Below, piece by piece: positions 1 through 11,768 of a DNA stretch of 64,000 nt. Each line of letters opens with the position of its first letter. Within the stretch, counting starts at the first letter, position 1. Where the stretch lies: NCBI GenBank assembly GCA_020744425.1, contig JAGMUV010000004.1, positions 3,534,001 through 3,598,000 of the forward strand, given 5' to 3'. Made by a program: the position numbers and the translations under genes. The notes beneath the pieces were generated by a model. That model saw nothing but the letters and a program-made list of their open reading frames with translations. It was not told where the DNA came from and did not search any database. This DNA comes from Dactylonectria macrodidyma (taxonomy: Eukaryota > Ascomycota > Sordariomycetes > Hypocreales > Nectriaceae).

Positions 1-1088
1 CGAATGGTGGTCTCGACACAAATTGACGGTGCTGGCGCAGGTCAATTGACAATCCCCATGTGCTCGTAGGCTCGTGGGCTCGTGGATGAGATCGGCTTGC
101 CCCATTGGCCCTAGGTGAGATCGGAGGCTCCCGCCCCGTTACTCACGAACAGGCTTCATGCAGCACTTCCCAGACACATGATTCACCTACAGCTACCCAG
201 GAATCCGGGTCGGCTTGCAAGTTCGAACCCGTCAAACCTGGGTCCCTCAATGGGCCTGATCAGAACATAGTAAAGGCTCATTGGGCTGGCCTGCTGCGGA
301 ATTTTCTAGCCTGTCTCCATCCCGAGGACTGACCGTAGCGCGCCTTTGCGCTTCTGCGCCTCTGCGTCTCTGCGCCTTGACGTCTTCATGACCGGGCGTC
401 ATGTCTCCTCTCGTCATGTCGAGGCCGCCTTGTCCTTGCAGTTTTGCAATTGAGCCGCGCCTGCTTCACTAGCCCCTTGGGGACAGGCCCTGCCAACCTG
501 TGCGCGAGAAGAAGATTGCTCATTGCTCATTTCTGCAATGATGGATGGCCGCCCAGGCTTTGTGCGGCTGTGCGCTGTGCGTCACCCGCAGCCCGCCGCC
601 CCCTTCGTTTCTGGCGCCTCGCCTCTTGTGCCTTGTTGAGTCGTCTCTAATTTCTGGACGGCGCCTGTTCGGACGTGCCGAAACCATTGTCGGCCTTTGC
701 CCCGTCTCCGCCCCGTTCCCCGTGACGTCCCCGTCATGGCCATGGCCACTCTGGAGTCTGTTCACTCCGTTGAGCTTGAACCTTGAATCACTGCCCAACC
801 GCGGGCCGGGCCGGTCGCCAAACCGGGCCGTAGCGAACATCTGGTCCTGTCTTCCTAGCAAGGACGGGGGGGCCAAGTGCTCATCCATGATCCATTGGGG
901 GCGCGTGCTCATACAAGCTAACGGCATCTCGGAGGAGGTTTGATGACCACGACAATAAAAATGGCCTCCAAGACGGCCTCGCTCCGTGCCTAATACCTGG
1001 TTCAGCTGTGGCCCTGACAAGCAAACTGTGAAGACCAAACACCCCCTGACAAGTTTGCGTCCCCTTTCTGTCGCCCACCCACACGAAC

Positions 1089-1240
1089 ATGGACAGGACA
1101 CACACGCACGGCACACACGCACTCGCGCCCGCGTACACCCACGCACACACACACCACGCACATATACACACGCACATGCCTCTGACTCTCACACATACGT
1201 ACATACGTACATACATCCATACATACCGACATGCAATGCG
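1089..1240. repeat. Degenerate CA microsatellite followed by a TACA/TACG tract
   Basis: Runs of CACACG and CACACA alternate with CGCA for about 110 bp and pass into a TACGTACATAC tract near 1195-1230. No gene is linked to it. Confidence 0.85.
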
Positions 1241-3470
1241 CAGATGCACACACTTTGGTACAACCCAGCCACCGCCGTCGTCAATGGGACAAGTAATTCA
1301 GCTGAGCCCAACAATGCCCAACCCAAGTCGAATGCTTTCTGCCTCTCCATCTTCCGCCCCCTACTCGTCCTCCTCCACCCCGTCTCTCGTGATCTCATGC
1401 GGGTCGTGAAGTCATCACAGATGACTCGATCCGCCAAAGACGCAGGCTTTTCCCGAAGCAGAAGGCCAGCTCATCACTTCCCGGATGCTCGTTGATGTTT
1501 CCCCGCGAGCGAACCTTTGTTCCAGTCGTGTCTGGGGGTGTATGAAAATGCCTGCCGGTGGGAGTGTCTGGAACTTAAATACGGCAATGTCTGGATGGGG
1601 TGAACCACTCGCTATACGCACCCGCGATGGCACCAGGCCCTGTCACTAACACGTTGACTGACATTCTCATAGATCGTACGGGGATCCGTGCTTCGCTCGA
1701 GCGACTTGGATGAGTGACAGGTCACATTGCGCCTAGATTGGACGTCATCATTGTGTGCGACATACGGCAGACGGCCTTCAATCCATCAACGACAATTCAT
1801 TAATCCATAGATACTGTGTGAGATGGCGCAAGCATGCTGAGGGATTGTGCTTATCCCTGAGGCTTGATATGCTCTGCTGCACGGAATTCATCAATGCCAT
1901 CTATTGATGAATATTTCTGGCTCAGACAGTCGGAGTTGGCAATGAAGGCGACAATCGAGACGACGATGAAGACGGCAATGGAGACAACAATGGAGACAAC
2001 AATGCAGTGTATAGCACGATGTCTTGTCCCAAGGTAGTTTGAATCAGTCGCCCAAGAATCGGAGATGTGGTGCGGCCAGATTTGATAGCTCCGGTGTGAC
2101 TATGCTCCTCTCGTGCATTACCGCTCGACTAGGACTGGATCATAAGGTCAGTACAACGCCCTCGGCCAGTGGCGAGGAATGAACAACTCGAAAATGAGGC
2201 GGTAGAAGATGGATGGGGTATTTGAGAGGTTGCCGAGATGCTGACAGAAGTGCATCTGCGAGGAGGGCGCGGGAAGCGTCTTCCGCCGACGTTGTCACCC
2301 TGATGGGGAAACGATGAGATGCAAAGACCGGGCTGCCCAGAGGACCGGTAGAGGGACCAGAGAGGGGATGCCACGTCGGTTTAGCCCATGTGCCTGGCCC
2401 AACCTGGGCTGGTCCTGTATTTGCTTTTGAGTCGTTGACAACAATGGAGTTGAGGAACACAAGCCCCCCCTGAAGCAGCCAATCGCCAAGTGGCGATGGT
2501 TCCTCAATTCATGTGAGCCGGCAGCCATGCACGAAAAGCATGCAAACACCCTGTATTCTTATCTGTCGGCGCAGTCAGGTCTTGCAGCTAGACGCAAGGA
2601 CTTTCGGCCTGTCGAGGTGCTGTTCCGGGCTGCTCCCCCGCCGGGTCATTCTCCGCCAAGGGAACAATCAGCCTCGTAGTCGCGAGACGCTAATGCATGA
2701 ACACCATGGAGAAGAGCCCGACGGAAGTCACTTCTTTGTGGAATATGGGGACAACTGGGTCAACCAGAACAAGGAGCAGGCGAGTTGGATCCCCTCCCCT
2801 TCGCCCTGGAGGCCGGACCTGGGGTCCATGACACGCACTATGCGATCAACGTGCGTTGCTGCAGGCTGAGCTGTTCCTGTCGGTCTGCAAGCTTTTGTCA
2901 CGCTCTGCCGAGCAGGTGGGCAGATGGGAAAAGAGGCAGCCTGACGGCGTCGATATTGGCTGGGTAGGCGGCCTAGATGTGGTACTGCTGAAAGGGGGGG
3001 CGTTTGAGTTGACCGAGGACCTTCTTGTTTTGGATCTGGGGAGACTGAGACTACCTGAATGGCTAGGAAAGGACGAGGCCAGTCTGAAGTCAAACGCCGA
3101 CTTCTGCTCGCTCCCATACTGCCGTGTATCAATGGCGAAAGGAAGTTGATAGTCAAGGCAAATACTCTGTAGGGTCGTGACCGCGAGCTAAGGGGGCGAT
3201 CCATTGCTGAGGGGAAAGTCTGCAGTATCGTAATTACAAACACGGCTGGGCGTCGTAGTAGCAGAGTCATAGAAATGTAGAGTTGCAGAGTTGCAGAGTT
3301 GTACCAAGTAGTAGAGTCGCACAGTGGCTGAATAGATGGCATCAGGGGGCGTCAAGGAGTAACAACAGGCTTGATGCTCAGCGTATCCACTGCTCGGCCG
3401 GTCGGTCGTCTGGAAGACTCAGTAGAAAACACCCAGAAAGGAAGAAACAAGAGTACAAGACAAGGATAAT

Positions 3471-3557
3471 CACAAGCACGAGCAGCAGCACAAGCACGAG
3501 CACACGCACACGCACGCACACGCATCCGCATCCGCACGCGCACACGCACCCGCAGCC
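3471..3557. repeat. CACGAG/CACACG microsatellite
   Basis: A degenerate repeat with units of about six bases (AGCACA, CACGCA, CATCCG, CACGCG). The opposite polarity, GT-rich, recurs at 4131-4170 and 4668-4712. Confidence 0.8.
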
Positions 3558-4130
3558 CTGACGCAGGAGGAAGGCAGCGAACCAGAAGCCTTGAACTCAC
3601 CGAAAACGACCACAGGGCAGGGCAGTCTCTGAGCGGTCAGGATGTCCTGGCTTCTTGACACTTGTCCGCCTTCGGGACGAACCATGAGGCCCCACAGTGG
3701 CCGCAGATCGAGGCACCCCCTTATGTACGCCGTCACCATGCTGTACAGCAATGGACTGGGCCGGAGCTGGACTGGGCTGGTTGACTGGGTGCCTGCGGGA
3801 TGCGAGGGAAAAAGAGCACACAGAGAGCCAAAGGAGGCCCGAAAGGAGGCCGGGCCAAGGCCTGCAGCGGGATAGACACCAGGGCTCGTCTTGTCGCCCT
3901 TCCTCGCCCCGCCTCAGTCTTCGCCCCTCCTCCATGTTTGCCCCTCCTGGGTCTTGACCCCTCCTCAATCTTGGCCCCCTCTAGGCCCTGGGTAATAACA
4001 CGACCGCCTATGTGTCCCGGCCTAGTTAGTTGCTGTGAGTTGTCTGCATGGAAAGCCCCGTTTGGAGTCCTTGACTGGGATATCCCTCTCTTCCTCTGTC
4101 CCACAACACCCAGGTACTGGCCCAAGACGC

Positions 4131-4170
4131 GTGTGTGGGTATGTACTGTGTATGTGCGTGTGTGTGTATG
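4131..4170. repeat. GT microsatellite
   Basis: Short imperfect GTGTGTATG repeat. A second copy of the same type lies at 4668-4712. Confidence 0.7.
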
Positions 4171-4888
4171 CCGCGCGTGATGGTAGGAACAAGTAGGGCA
4201 GGCCGCAAAGAGAAAATCGAAGGATGACGGCTTTCTCACGCCCGTGATGGACCGGGGCGGAAAGATATCTCACTTGAGAGCGGCGGAGGCGGCGGCCTAG
4301 GAACTGACTTGGGAAATGTATGTAACCCAATCTCGGGGAGCCAGACCGCACACCACAAAATTGCACGGAATGCAACAATTCCACCCCCCCTCCCCCCCTT
4401 TTGCGATCACCCTCCATCGCTTTCTCTATTGTCCGGCGGGTGTGCCGAAGGGTCGCTGTCAGCCCTGCCTCCCTTGTCTAGTCTCTGCTCTCACTCGCCT
4501 TCTGCAGTGTCGCTTGTGTGTATGTACTGTAACTTAGCATATATCAATCCTCTAGGGGGCTCATTGAGGAATCGCATCTCGCGGGGTGGGGTGGCAGGAG
4601 CCTATGGTTTTGCGCTGCTGCTTTTTTTCGCCTGGGGGGCGTGTGTGCCATGGTTCTGTATGCTGTATGCGTGTGTGTCCATAGTAGCATGTATGCGTGT
4701 GCGTGTGTGTTCTCGAGCCATGATCAACGTGGCAAGCGGCCATCGAGCGGCCATCGGGCCTGGTAAAGAACCGGGTCAGCACCCCTCGACCCTAGATTGG
4801 ATAGTCTGGGCAACGAGAGAGAGGAGAAACTTCAAAAGGGAGAGGAAAAACGGCGAGGGAAGACAGAGGAGCAAGGAAAGCACACACC

Positions 4889-4913
4889 AAAACAACAACA
4901 ACAACAATAATAA
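4889..4913. repeat. AAC trinucleotide tract
   Basis: About six AAC/ACA units ending in AATAATAA. Such CAA-rich tracts are common in fungal 5' leaders, so this may mark the start of leader sequence for a plus-strand transcript. Confidence 0.6.
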
Positions 4914-5500
4914 CATCACCACATGCAGCCATGTAGAAAGGCTGGTTTAGGCCTAAGGTCGATATTGCTGCAGGGACTCCATATTAAAAAAAACCGTGGT
5001 CTGGACGCCACCCACCCTCATCCAGGGCCAGGAACGGAAAACCAACAACCCCCGGCAGTAACGGGGGTGTCGCATGGCGGCGGAGAGGAAGAGTGGAGAG
5101 TGGAGGGGGCGTGTGAGCTCGAGTGTATGCGGGTCGTGGTGTGGTGCGAATTGACAATGGGGATAGGGATTGGGAGACAAGATTGGGAGGGATTGGGGAG
5201 GGACATATGGGGCATCAAGTACGGATACCCAATCCACGTATCCAAGTCCAAGCAAGCCTTCTTTATCCCGCAGTAGCAAGAAGCAGAGAAGCAGCAAGCA
5301 TTCGGCAAGCATCAGCAAGCACCATGACGATGAGTTGCCTCGTTGGCCCGTGTGAGGTCGAGGGCTTGCCTGTGGGTTGCTTGTTGGCCGCCTCGGAGTC
5401 GCAGAGTCCCACTGTGGATGTAGGAGGTGGGAGATGGAAGGTGGGATGTGGGAGGATGGATATGTGTTGTATGAGTGGATGACGTGTGGACGTGTGGATG

Positions 5501-5522
5501 TAGGTAGGTAAGGTAGGTAGGT
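5501..5522. repeat. GGTA tetranucleotide repeat
   Basis: About five GGTA units, one interrupted by an extra A. Confidence 0.7.
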
Positions 5523-6258
5523 GTGGACGAGTGGATGGATAAAGGGGACGGACGACGATCAGATGGGTCAAGCGTTCCTGCCTCGGACCAAGTATAAGTT
5601 AGCTACAGCATCCCGCAGTTGGGGCAGACCGACCGAACCTCCTTCCCTCCCTCGAACCAGAGCCATCAGTCCTACCAATAGGCAAGAGCAGGACAAGAGC
5701 AAGTCCAACAGCAACAAACAACTTGATCAACGGTTGCAGCATTGGCAGAGTCAACAACTTGCAACTGATACGGCACCAAGCTCAACACCTCTGCTGCCGC
5801 CATCATTACTACCATCACTACCACCACCGCCAACAACTCAACCACAAGCCCTAAGAGGGAGATAGTGACGACAAGGACTTACCTTCCTCGACGTCCACAC
5901 AAGTCACACTGAGACGGGAAGCCCACCTCAGTTGCAGCGATACCAACACGTCAAGTACAACCACAATCGTTTACCTCCTAGCCCACCTGCCCCCGAAGAC
6001 GCAAACACAAACCCTCGTTGCCGTCCCTTTGTCTCCCCATACGTTGCCTACTCCAAGTCCGTCCGCCGACGGCTAGCCGAGCAAGCCGAGCAAGTCTGAT
6101 AGCAAAGAAAGGGAGAAGAGAATACACCACTGAACCACATCTTGTCCAGAAGTGGTGAAGAGGCGGCTCCTCGTTATCCATCATCAGCATCTCCAGTCGT
6201 CCGCGGTCGTTGTGCTGTCCTGCTGTCGTGTCCTGCGCGTCCTGCGTGCCTGTGTATG

Positions 6259-6526
6259 GTGAGTCAAAAACAACCCCTAGCATCAATACCAGTTACGGAT
6301 TTTTGTGCCGTTCCCCTCCCCGGACAGGGGCGCAAGCTAAAAAAGTTGCCGAACGGGAACGGCAGCGGGAGCGGGAGCGGGAGAGGACGTGCGAGTGGAG
6401 AGGGGATGATCCCGGAACGCGCTCAAAGTTGCGGGACTGGGACGGGCAGCAAGGGCGAAAGGGAAAAGGAAAAAAAAAGAACAAGAAATGGTTCGCTGGC
6501 TAACCTGTGTTTGTTACTCTCTGCAG
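6259..6526 (+). other. Probable 5'UTR intron of the 6828 gene
   Basis: A strong donor (GTGAGT at 6259-6264) pairs with an acceptor at 6525-6526 (CTCTGCAG) that has a GCTAAC-like branch site about 25 bases upstream. The 268-nt segment lies in the leader of the small Cys-rich gene starting at 6828. Long leader introns are common in fungal genes. Not proven without transcript data. Confidence 0.55.
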
Positions 6527-6827
6527 AAAGACATCGGAACCAATCGAAGCGATCCGAAAACGAAACGAGACACGGCCAGACGAAATCAGACAACGAGACC
6601 GCAGCGAGGCCCGTCTGTATATTCTCGCACTCCCCGTCGTCGTGCCGTGTCGTGCCGTCTCGCTCCTCTTGCCTCTGTTGTCCTCGAGTGCCAGTCACGG
6701 GCTTAGGACTTCTCGACGAACTCTCTCATTCCCTACCTCCCGTCTCTCGTCTTCTGTATTCCGTCTCATATCTCCCATCTCTCGACTCCTACCAATCCTC
6801 TCTACTCACAGCCGTTGAGATCCAAGC

Positions 6828-7166
6828 ATGTGCTACTTCGAACAAACCCGTTGGTCCTGTGGCTATTGGCGCTGGGGCCATTTTCGACAGCAGTGCAATA
6901 AAGAGTACCGGATGGGCGAGACATGCGGCCTGAAGCTCGTCTACGAAACCCGGACCGAGTCCAATGTATGTAAGCTCTGCCACGACACCGAGAAGAAGCA
7001 GCGACGGTACGACAAGATGTTTCGCGACGTCCAACGGTGGCAGCGCGAGGGTAATAGAAACGCCACCATTGAGCGGACCTGCAGCGAGATGCACGATGTG
7101 ATGGGGCAGATCTTTCGTATGAAGGAAGAGCACGATCATAGGCTACAATCGCTGGGACAGGTATGA
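6828..7166 (+). CDS. Small conserved fungal Cys-rich protein
   Basis: The frame encodes 112 residues. The N-terminal half is rich in Cys and Trp: Cys 2, 11, 23, 33, 48 and 51, His 18, with CxxC at 48-51. A zinc-binding module is therefore plausible (inference). The second half is charged and helical (KKQRR, then alternating Arg/Glu), probably a coiled coil with one more Cys at 85. The style matches small proteins of unknown function widespread in Sordariomycetes; I cannot name the family. Oddity: GTATGA at 7161 is a good donor, GGCTAAC at 7341-7347 a good branch site and TTTCTAG ending at 7371 a good acceptor. The next exon would begin directly with TAA. Spliced or not, the protein ends in Gly-Gln or Gly-Gln-Val. 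The function is unknown. Confidence 0.8.
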   Translation: MCYFEQTRWSCGYWRWGHFRQQCNKEYRMGETCGLKLVYETRTESNVCKLCHDTEKKQRRYDKMFRDVQRWQREGNRNATIERTCSEMHDVMGQIFRMKEEHDHRLQSLGQV

Positions 7167-10157
7167 GCATTTTATTACAATTTTGTTTTGGCGTGGAAAA
7201 ATGGTGCTCGCGGGTGGAAGTGTGTGTGCGTCATTGTGGCCTGTGGGCGAGGGGAAGGGGGGTAATTAGGAGGGGCGGCGGTGGTGTTGCGTTGCTGCAG
7301 CAAGGGCATCATGGGAAGACCACAAAATAGAAGACACTCTTGGCTAACGAGGGGCTTCTTTTTCTTTCTAGTAATGACATCGAGCGGCAGTGGTAACATC
7401 GGCATCGGCATAGCATCGTTAGGAATACGCAGCATGGAAGTGAGCATCAAGCGACTGCAAGGATTGAACATCGGCGCCTGGGTCGGCACCAATGTTGGGA
7501 GCGGCTCACAGGACGCAACAGACGCCTGGGGATGGCGTCAAGTGAGAGCGATAGAGATGGGGTACCTGTGTCGCGAAAACGCATTCGTTCCAAGTGAGAC
7601 GCACCTGGGAAGAAGTCGGAAACGAGACCAAGACGAGACGAGACGAGACCATGAGAGGGTGAAAAGAGAAAAGACAACCACACTATGCTAAGTGCGGGCT
7701 GTGAAAGGATGGGAGAGAATCAATGGGATGGGGAGGGATTTTTTCTGCTTTGGCCGAATATTCTTTTTCCTTTGTTTCTTCACGACTTGGCGATGGAACC
7801 CGGTCCTTTTTGTGTCTGGCTTGCAAGAGGCCAGGGGTGTGTTGAAGTGAGACCACGGAGGTAAGCCAAAAGAGTTGGGTTGGGGATGGCATCCTCTGTT
7901 TAATCTTTTTTTTTTGTGTCATGGTCATCAAGGGATTTGGGTATGGAGGAATAGGTTGTTCTTCTTTTTCTTCTCATGTGCTGCCATGTGGGATTCGCAC
8001 TCCTTTTTGGGTATTTTTCTGGCTTTTTTCTCTCTCGCTCTTTGCTTCAAATGAAAAAGAGCCTAACAAGAGAAATAATATTATCATATATCAGGCCCTA
8101 ACGTGAGTCAAGTCGCATCGAAGAGACAGCTTTGCATGGGGAGTAGTGTGTGCGTGGGTCGAGTTGGAACGCTGGCAGGTGGGCCAGGCGTTGTGAAGAC
8201 GACCAAGAGCGTTCCTACTACATTTACATCCATGTGGTGCGATGACGAAGAGAGGAGGGGAAGAGAGTCTCCATGGCGGGGGGTATCAAGGGTTCAGTTC
8301 CGACTTGAGATCAACGGCGGCCTAGCCTGGACGAGCGTTGGGAGGCGACAGTATTGGGTACTGTTGAGAGGAAGATTGGCGGGGTGTAGCGGTCGAGATT
8401 AAGGTCGAGGAGACGGCGCAGACGGCGGAGACGGCGGAGGAAGACGGCATTGGTGGTGGAGAGACGCGGGTCGGTAATTGCGGGATGCGGAAGACGAGGG
8501 TAAGGTACGAGAACCATAGTGTCAAATAAGAGGAGCACAAGAGCTGGTTAGTCAGTTGTTGGGTAGTTAGCAAATTCATGGACAGGCGAGCGACGGTACC
8601 ACGAATCACACCAGGGACCGTCCTTTTCCCCTCAACGCCTCTGCGGCATAACCATGACCCATTCGACGAGCCATACATCTTGCTTATCGGCCTCGGGTGA
8701 CCGTGGCTTGGTCACAGGTTGACGAATGAGGGCCATATGCCGTGATGCAGGTGCGGCAGCACAACGTTGGAGTCGCCACCGTGATCCTAGAAGAAGTCGC
8801 TCACCGTCGTGGCTCCTTGTGGCATCTTCTGGTTACATGACGGAAGCCAAGGTGTGGGCAGCGGGCGGTGACAGATGAGAAAAAAAAACACGTCCATCAC
8901 GACGGCCTCAGTAGCTGTGGTCCAGTGGGCGATGTTGTGTACGTGGGAGGACGGCAAGATGCGACTGAAATCCGTCCCAAGTGAATGATGAACCGGAGGC
9001 GGTGGGGACCAGTTCGGATATCATGCAGACTGTGCTCAGCATGTCCGTCAAGGTCAAGGGCTAAGGATGAGAGGATGAGGGTGGAGGAGTGAGGGCCGTC
9101 AGGGTTTGGCACGATGCTGGACAGGCCCTGAGCCAATGCGAGTGGCTGTTACTCGAGAGCACCCATGACGGGAATGGGACCTTGTCTTGCCTTGCTGCTG
9201 GGACTACTGCACCAGCTGCGTGCATGCGGCGACCTCTGGTGCGTCTGCTGTTTTTGGTGTCTTGGCTTTTTTTGCATGGAGCTGACGCAGATCTCGAAGC
9301 GGATTGTTGGATGGACACTGCAATACAGGAGGATCATGGGGACGCAGAAATACAAGGTATGTGGTAGGTGAAATGTGCTTGGCAGAATGCAAACAGAAAG
9401 GACAGACATTAAACCCAGGCATAGAAGGGCAGTCTGATAGAGAAAAAGAGGGATAATGAAAGAGAGAAGGTCCGGGGAGTGGGCTTGCAGAAGTGGTAGA
9501 TAATGGCGCGGACAGAGACCATGATGCCCTGAGAGACAGGAATCGGGGCAGACTCATTTGTCTCTCCGCTCTTTTGTGGCCGTTTTCCTTTCCTTGCCTT
9601 TCCTTTACCTTGCTGTGCCGCCATGCCCTGCTTTCGTTAACCTTGCCTGTTGGGGCCCCTGTTCTTCGGCCCCGACACAGATGCATCTAGTGCCCGACGC
9701 GCTGACGGCTTACCATCCATGGCCCATGGTCCACGGTCCCTCTCAGACTGGCGTTTGTCCCATCAAGCAAGGAAGCCGGCGGGAAATGCGGCCCCATCCA
9801 CCCGTCGTATCCAGGACATGGTTTCAAGGGAAACCGCGGCGGGAGGTGGTTCGTAAAGAGACATGGATAGTCATGAGTTATGGCGGCCCGCGTTTCTCCA
9901 ATCTTGAAGCTCCAAGCCCAGCTTCCAGCCTCCGGCTCCAGCCAATCTTCAGGCCAGGCAAAGGCAATGGACGGAGTATTCGTAAAGCAAGGCAAGGCAT
10001 AGGAAGGATCTGGCATGGCCGATGGGCAGGGCCCGTTCCCAGCGTCGCGATCTGGCCCAACACAGCGGCCCATTACCCAAAACCGCCCAGCCACGTCGAC
10101 GCGCCAAACACGGTCCCATCATCAGTCCATTGGGCTCGACCGATGAAGACGCATCAC

Positions 10158-10220
10158 GCAGCCCATTGAAGATGCAGCCCATTGAAGATGCAGCCCATTG
10201 GAGATGCAGCTTGTTAAGAT
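10158..10220. repeat. 16-bp minisatellite, about four units
   Basis: The unit GCAGCCCATTGAAGAT occurs at 10158-10173 and 10174-10189 exactly. It recurs with one change at 10190-10205 and in a degenerate 15-bp form at 10206-10220. Confidence 0.9.
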
Positions 10221-10550
10221 GCAACCCTCTCCCCCCTTCCCCTCCTCCCCCGTCAGCCAGTCGACCGGCTCCGTGGCGGCGGGCTAGACAGAGCCAACCC
10301 TCAGCCCTGGGACTGCCAGAAGCGACCCGGGCTCCAGGGAATCCCGAAGGCTTGGTAAGTGGTAAGTGGGCGCGATCGTGGTCGCAGGCCCAAGCCCCAG
10401 GCCCCAGGGTTGGTGTCTCTCCCACCGCCACGGGATCCATTCGATATCCCTGGCCTTGCACAGGTTGCACTGGTCACTGGTCCAGGTCTCCAGGACATCC
10501 AAGTGGTCACACAGGGTAGCGGGCTGTGGGCACTGGGCGGCGGGCAGCCG

Positions 10551-10610
10551 ATGGATCACCGAGACATGGATCACCAAGACATGGATCACCGAGACATGGA
10601 TCACCAAGAC
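10551..10610. repeat. 15-bp minisatellite with a 30-bp higher-order period
   Basis: Four tandem units of ATGGATCACCRAGAC follow one another without gaps. The R position reads G, A, G, A, so the array is also two exact copies of a 30-bp unit. Partial ATGGACCCAT sequence follows. Confidence 0.95.
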
Positions 10611-10666
10611 ATGGACCCATCATCCATGCACGCCGCCATCAACGGTGCGAGCCGAAGCCGGAGAAA

Positions 10667-11019
10667 ATGAATCTAAAACGAGGGCCGACGGCAAGCTTCG
10701 AGCTAGAGCCTCTAGAGCGCCGCCTTCTCGAGCTGTCTTGCCTTGACAAGCCTAGCGTTGCACCCTCCCCCACTGCGAGTGAGCCACGGCTTGAGCCAGC
10801 GCACGTGTCTGATGCTAAATGGGCCATGTTGACGGAGGTGATGCGTGGCGGTCATGGTGTTTTTTGTGGGAGCTCCTCAAGGTCAGCACTCAATTGCCCT
10901 CCTTCTCTGTCCCCTTTCTCCTCTCTTTTCTCTCTCTTAGACATTGGAAAAAGACTGTTCGTCGGTCCGAGGAGGGTGCAACTGGGTTTGACAAGGAGGC
11001 AAAGATGAGACGCCATTAA
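10667..11019 (+). CDS. Weak two-exon small protein candidate
   Basis: An ATG at 10667 in a favourable AAA context opens a frame to 10881. There GTCAGC could act as donor to a very pyrimidine-rich acceptor ending at 10940. The joined frame ends at TAA 11017-11019 and would give 97 residues, with a Glu/Leu-rich start and a Lys/Arg-rich end. A segment around 'DAKWAMLTEVMRGGHG' looks protein-like, but no obvious CTAAC branch site is present and I recognise no family. It could equally be chance. Reported only because the intron edges and frame fit. Confidence 0.22.
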
Positions 11020-11768
11020 ACGAGGCTGGGCAATCCTGGCTGATCCGGGGTGGGTTCCTTCCCTCCCTCATTCGGGATTAGGACCATGCCGGTTGTATGC
11101 ATGTGAGGCAGCGTGGAATTTCAATTCTTTTCCATGTTTGACCCAGCTCAAGGGGAAGAAAAAATATCTGCGAAATTCGATTGGTGTGTCTGGTTTTGTA
11201 CAAGTCCACTCCTCCTGCCCACATCAATCCAATAAATATTTTGGGTCAACGCGTTTAATAATAAAAATAAAGAAGAAAAAGAAGAATGAAAAAATGAAAT
11301 TACCCCAGTCTGGGAAAGCTGCGCCGCCTGCCTGTTGTTGTTAACCCAAAGTCTTGCCCACCCGTTGGACGAAAACGGGCAAGCCAGTGGCTGGTCGTGG
11401 TTTGTTGTGATTTGTGTGGTTTGTTCATGAGAGATGCGTGAAGTCGGAAGATTTCGTCGACAAGAGCCGTCGGGCAAGCTCGGAAAGCTACTCGGGCAGA
11501 CGCCATCATCCACCAAGGTCATGCTAAAAGTAGGAGGACCAGGGAGGCGGTCAACCCAACAAGAATAGCGAAACTCGGGACGGCCGCGAAGCCATCAAAT
11601 CTGTTGCTCCGCGATATCGCCAACACCAGCCGACTCTGGTCATATCGTCTTCGTTCTCTCATCCAGGTGCAATAAGGGCATTCGAGAAGTTTTCCGATGG
11701 CGTAAGCGGGTTATTATTGGGTCAGTGTTGGTGTGGCAGCTGTTGCACAGAGCATGTCATAATCGTCG

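Larger units (their letters stand above)
1..6258. other. Long region without a convincing gene
   Basis: I see no reading frame here with protein-like composition, intron signals or family similarity; overlapping frames on both strands are all short or low-complexity. The stretch is GC-rich and carries CA/GT microsatellites near 1.1, 3.5, 4.15 and 4.7 kb. From about 4.87 kb onward it becomes rich in CAA, CAAC and pyrimidine tracts, which looks like fungal promoter and leader sequence for the gene that starts at 6828. A spliced gene made only of small exons cannot be excluded by eye. Confidence 0.5.
7375..11768. other. Non-coding region with minisatellites
   Basis: No convincing gene apart from a weak two-exon candidate at 10667-11019. 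Two minisatellites lie at 10158-10220 and 10551-10610. The frames on both strands at 8.1-8.7 kb and 9.5-10.5 kb are of low complexity or mirror each other and show no family resemblance. Confidence 0.5.

Noticed and set aside
200..235. tRNA T-loop-like GTTCGAACCC
   Set aside because: No matching acceptor, D or anticodon stem is found around it.
520..1161. Open frame of 213 residues on the minus strand
   Set aside because: Cys/Arg/Val-rich translation of the CA microsatellite; low complexity.
3733..4950. Several open frames of 120-210 residues on both strands
   Set aside because: All overlap GT/CA microsatellites or one another and have no consistent composition.
6142..6933. Open frame of 263 residues before and over the Cys-rich gene
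   Set aside because: It runs across the probable leader intron, is Arg/Ser-rich and ends inside the real gene in another frame.
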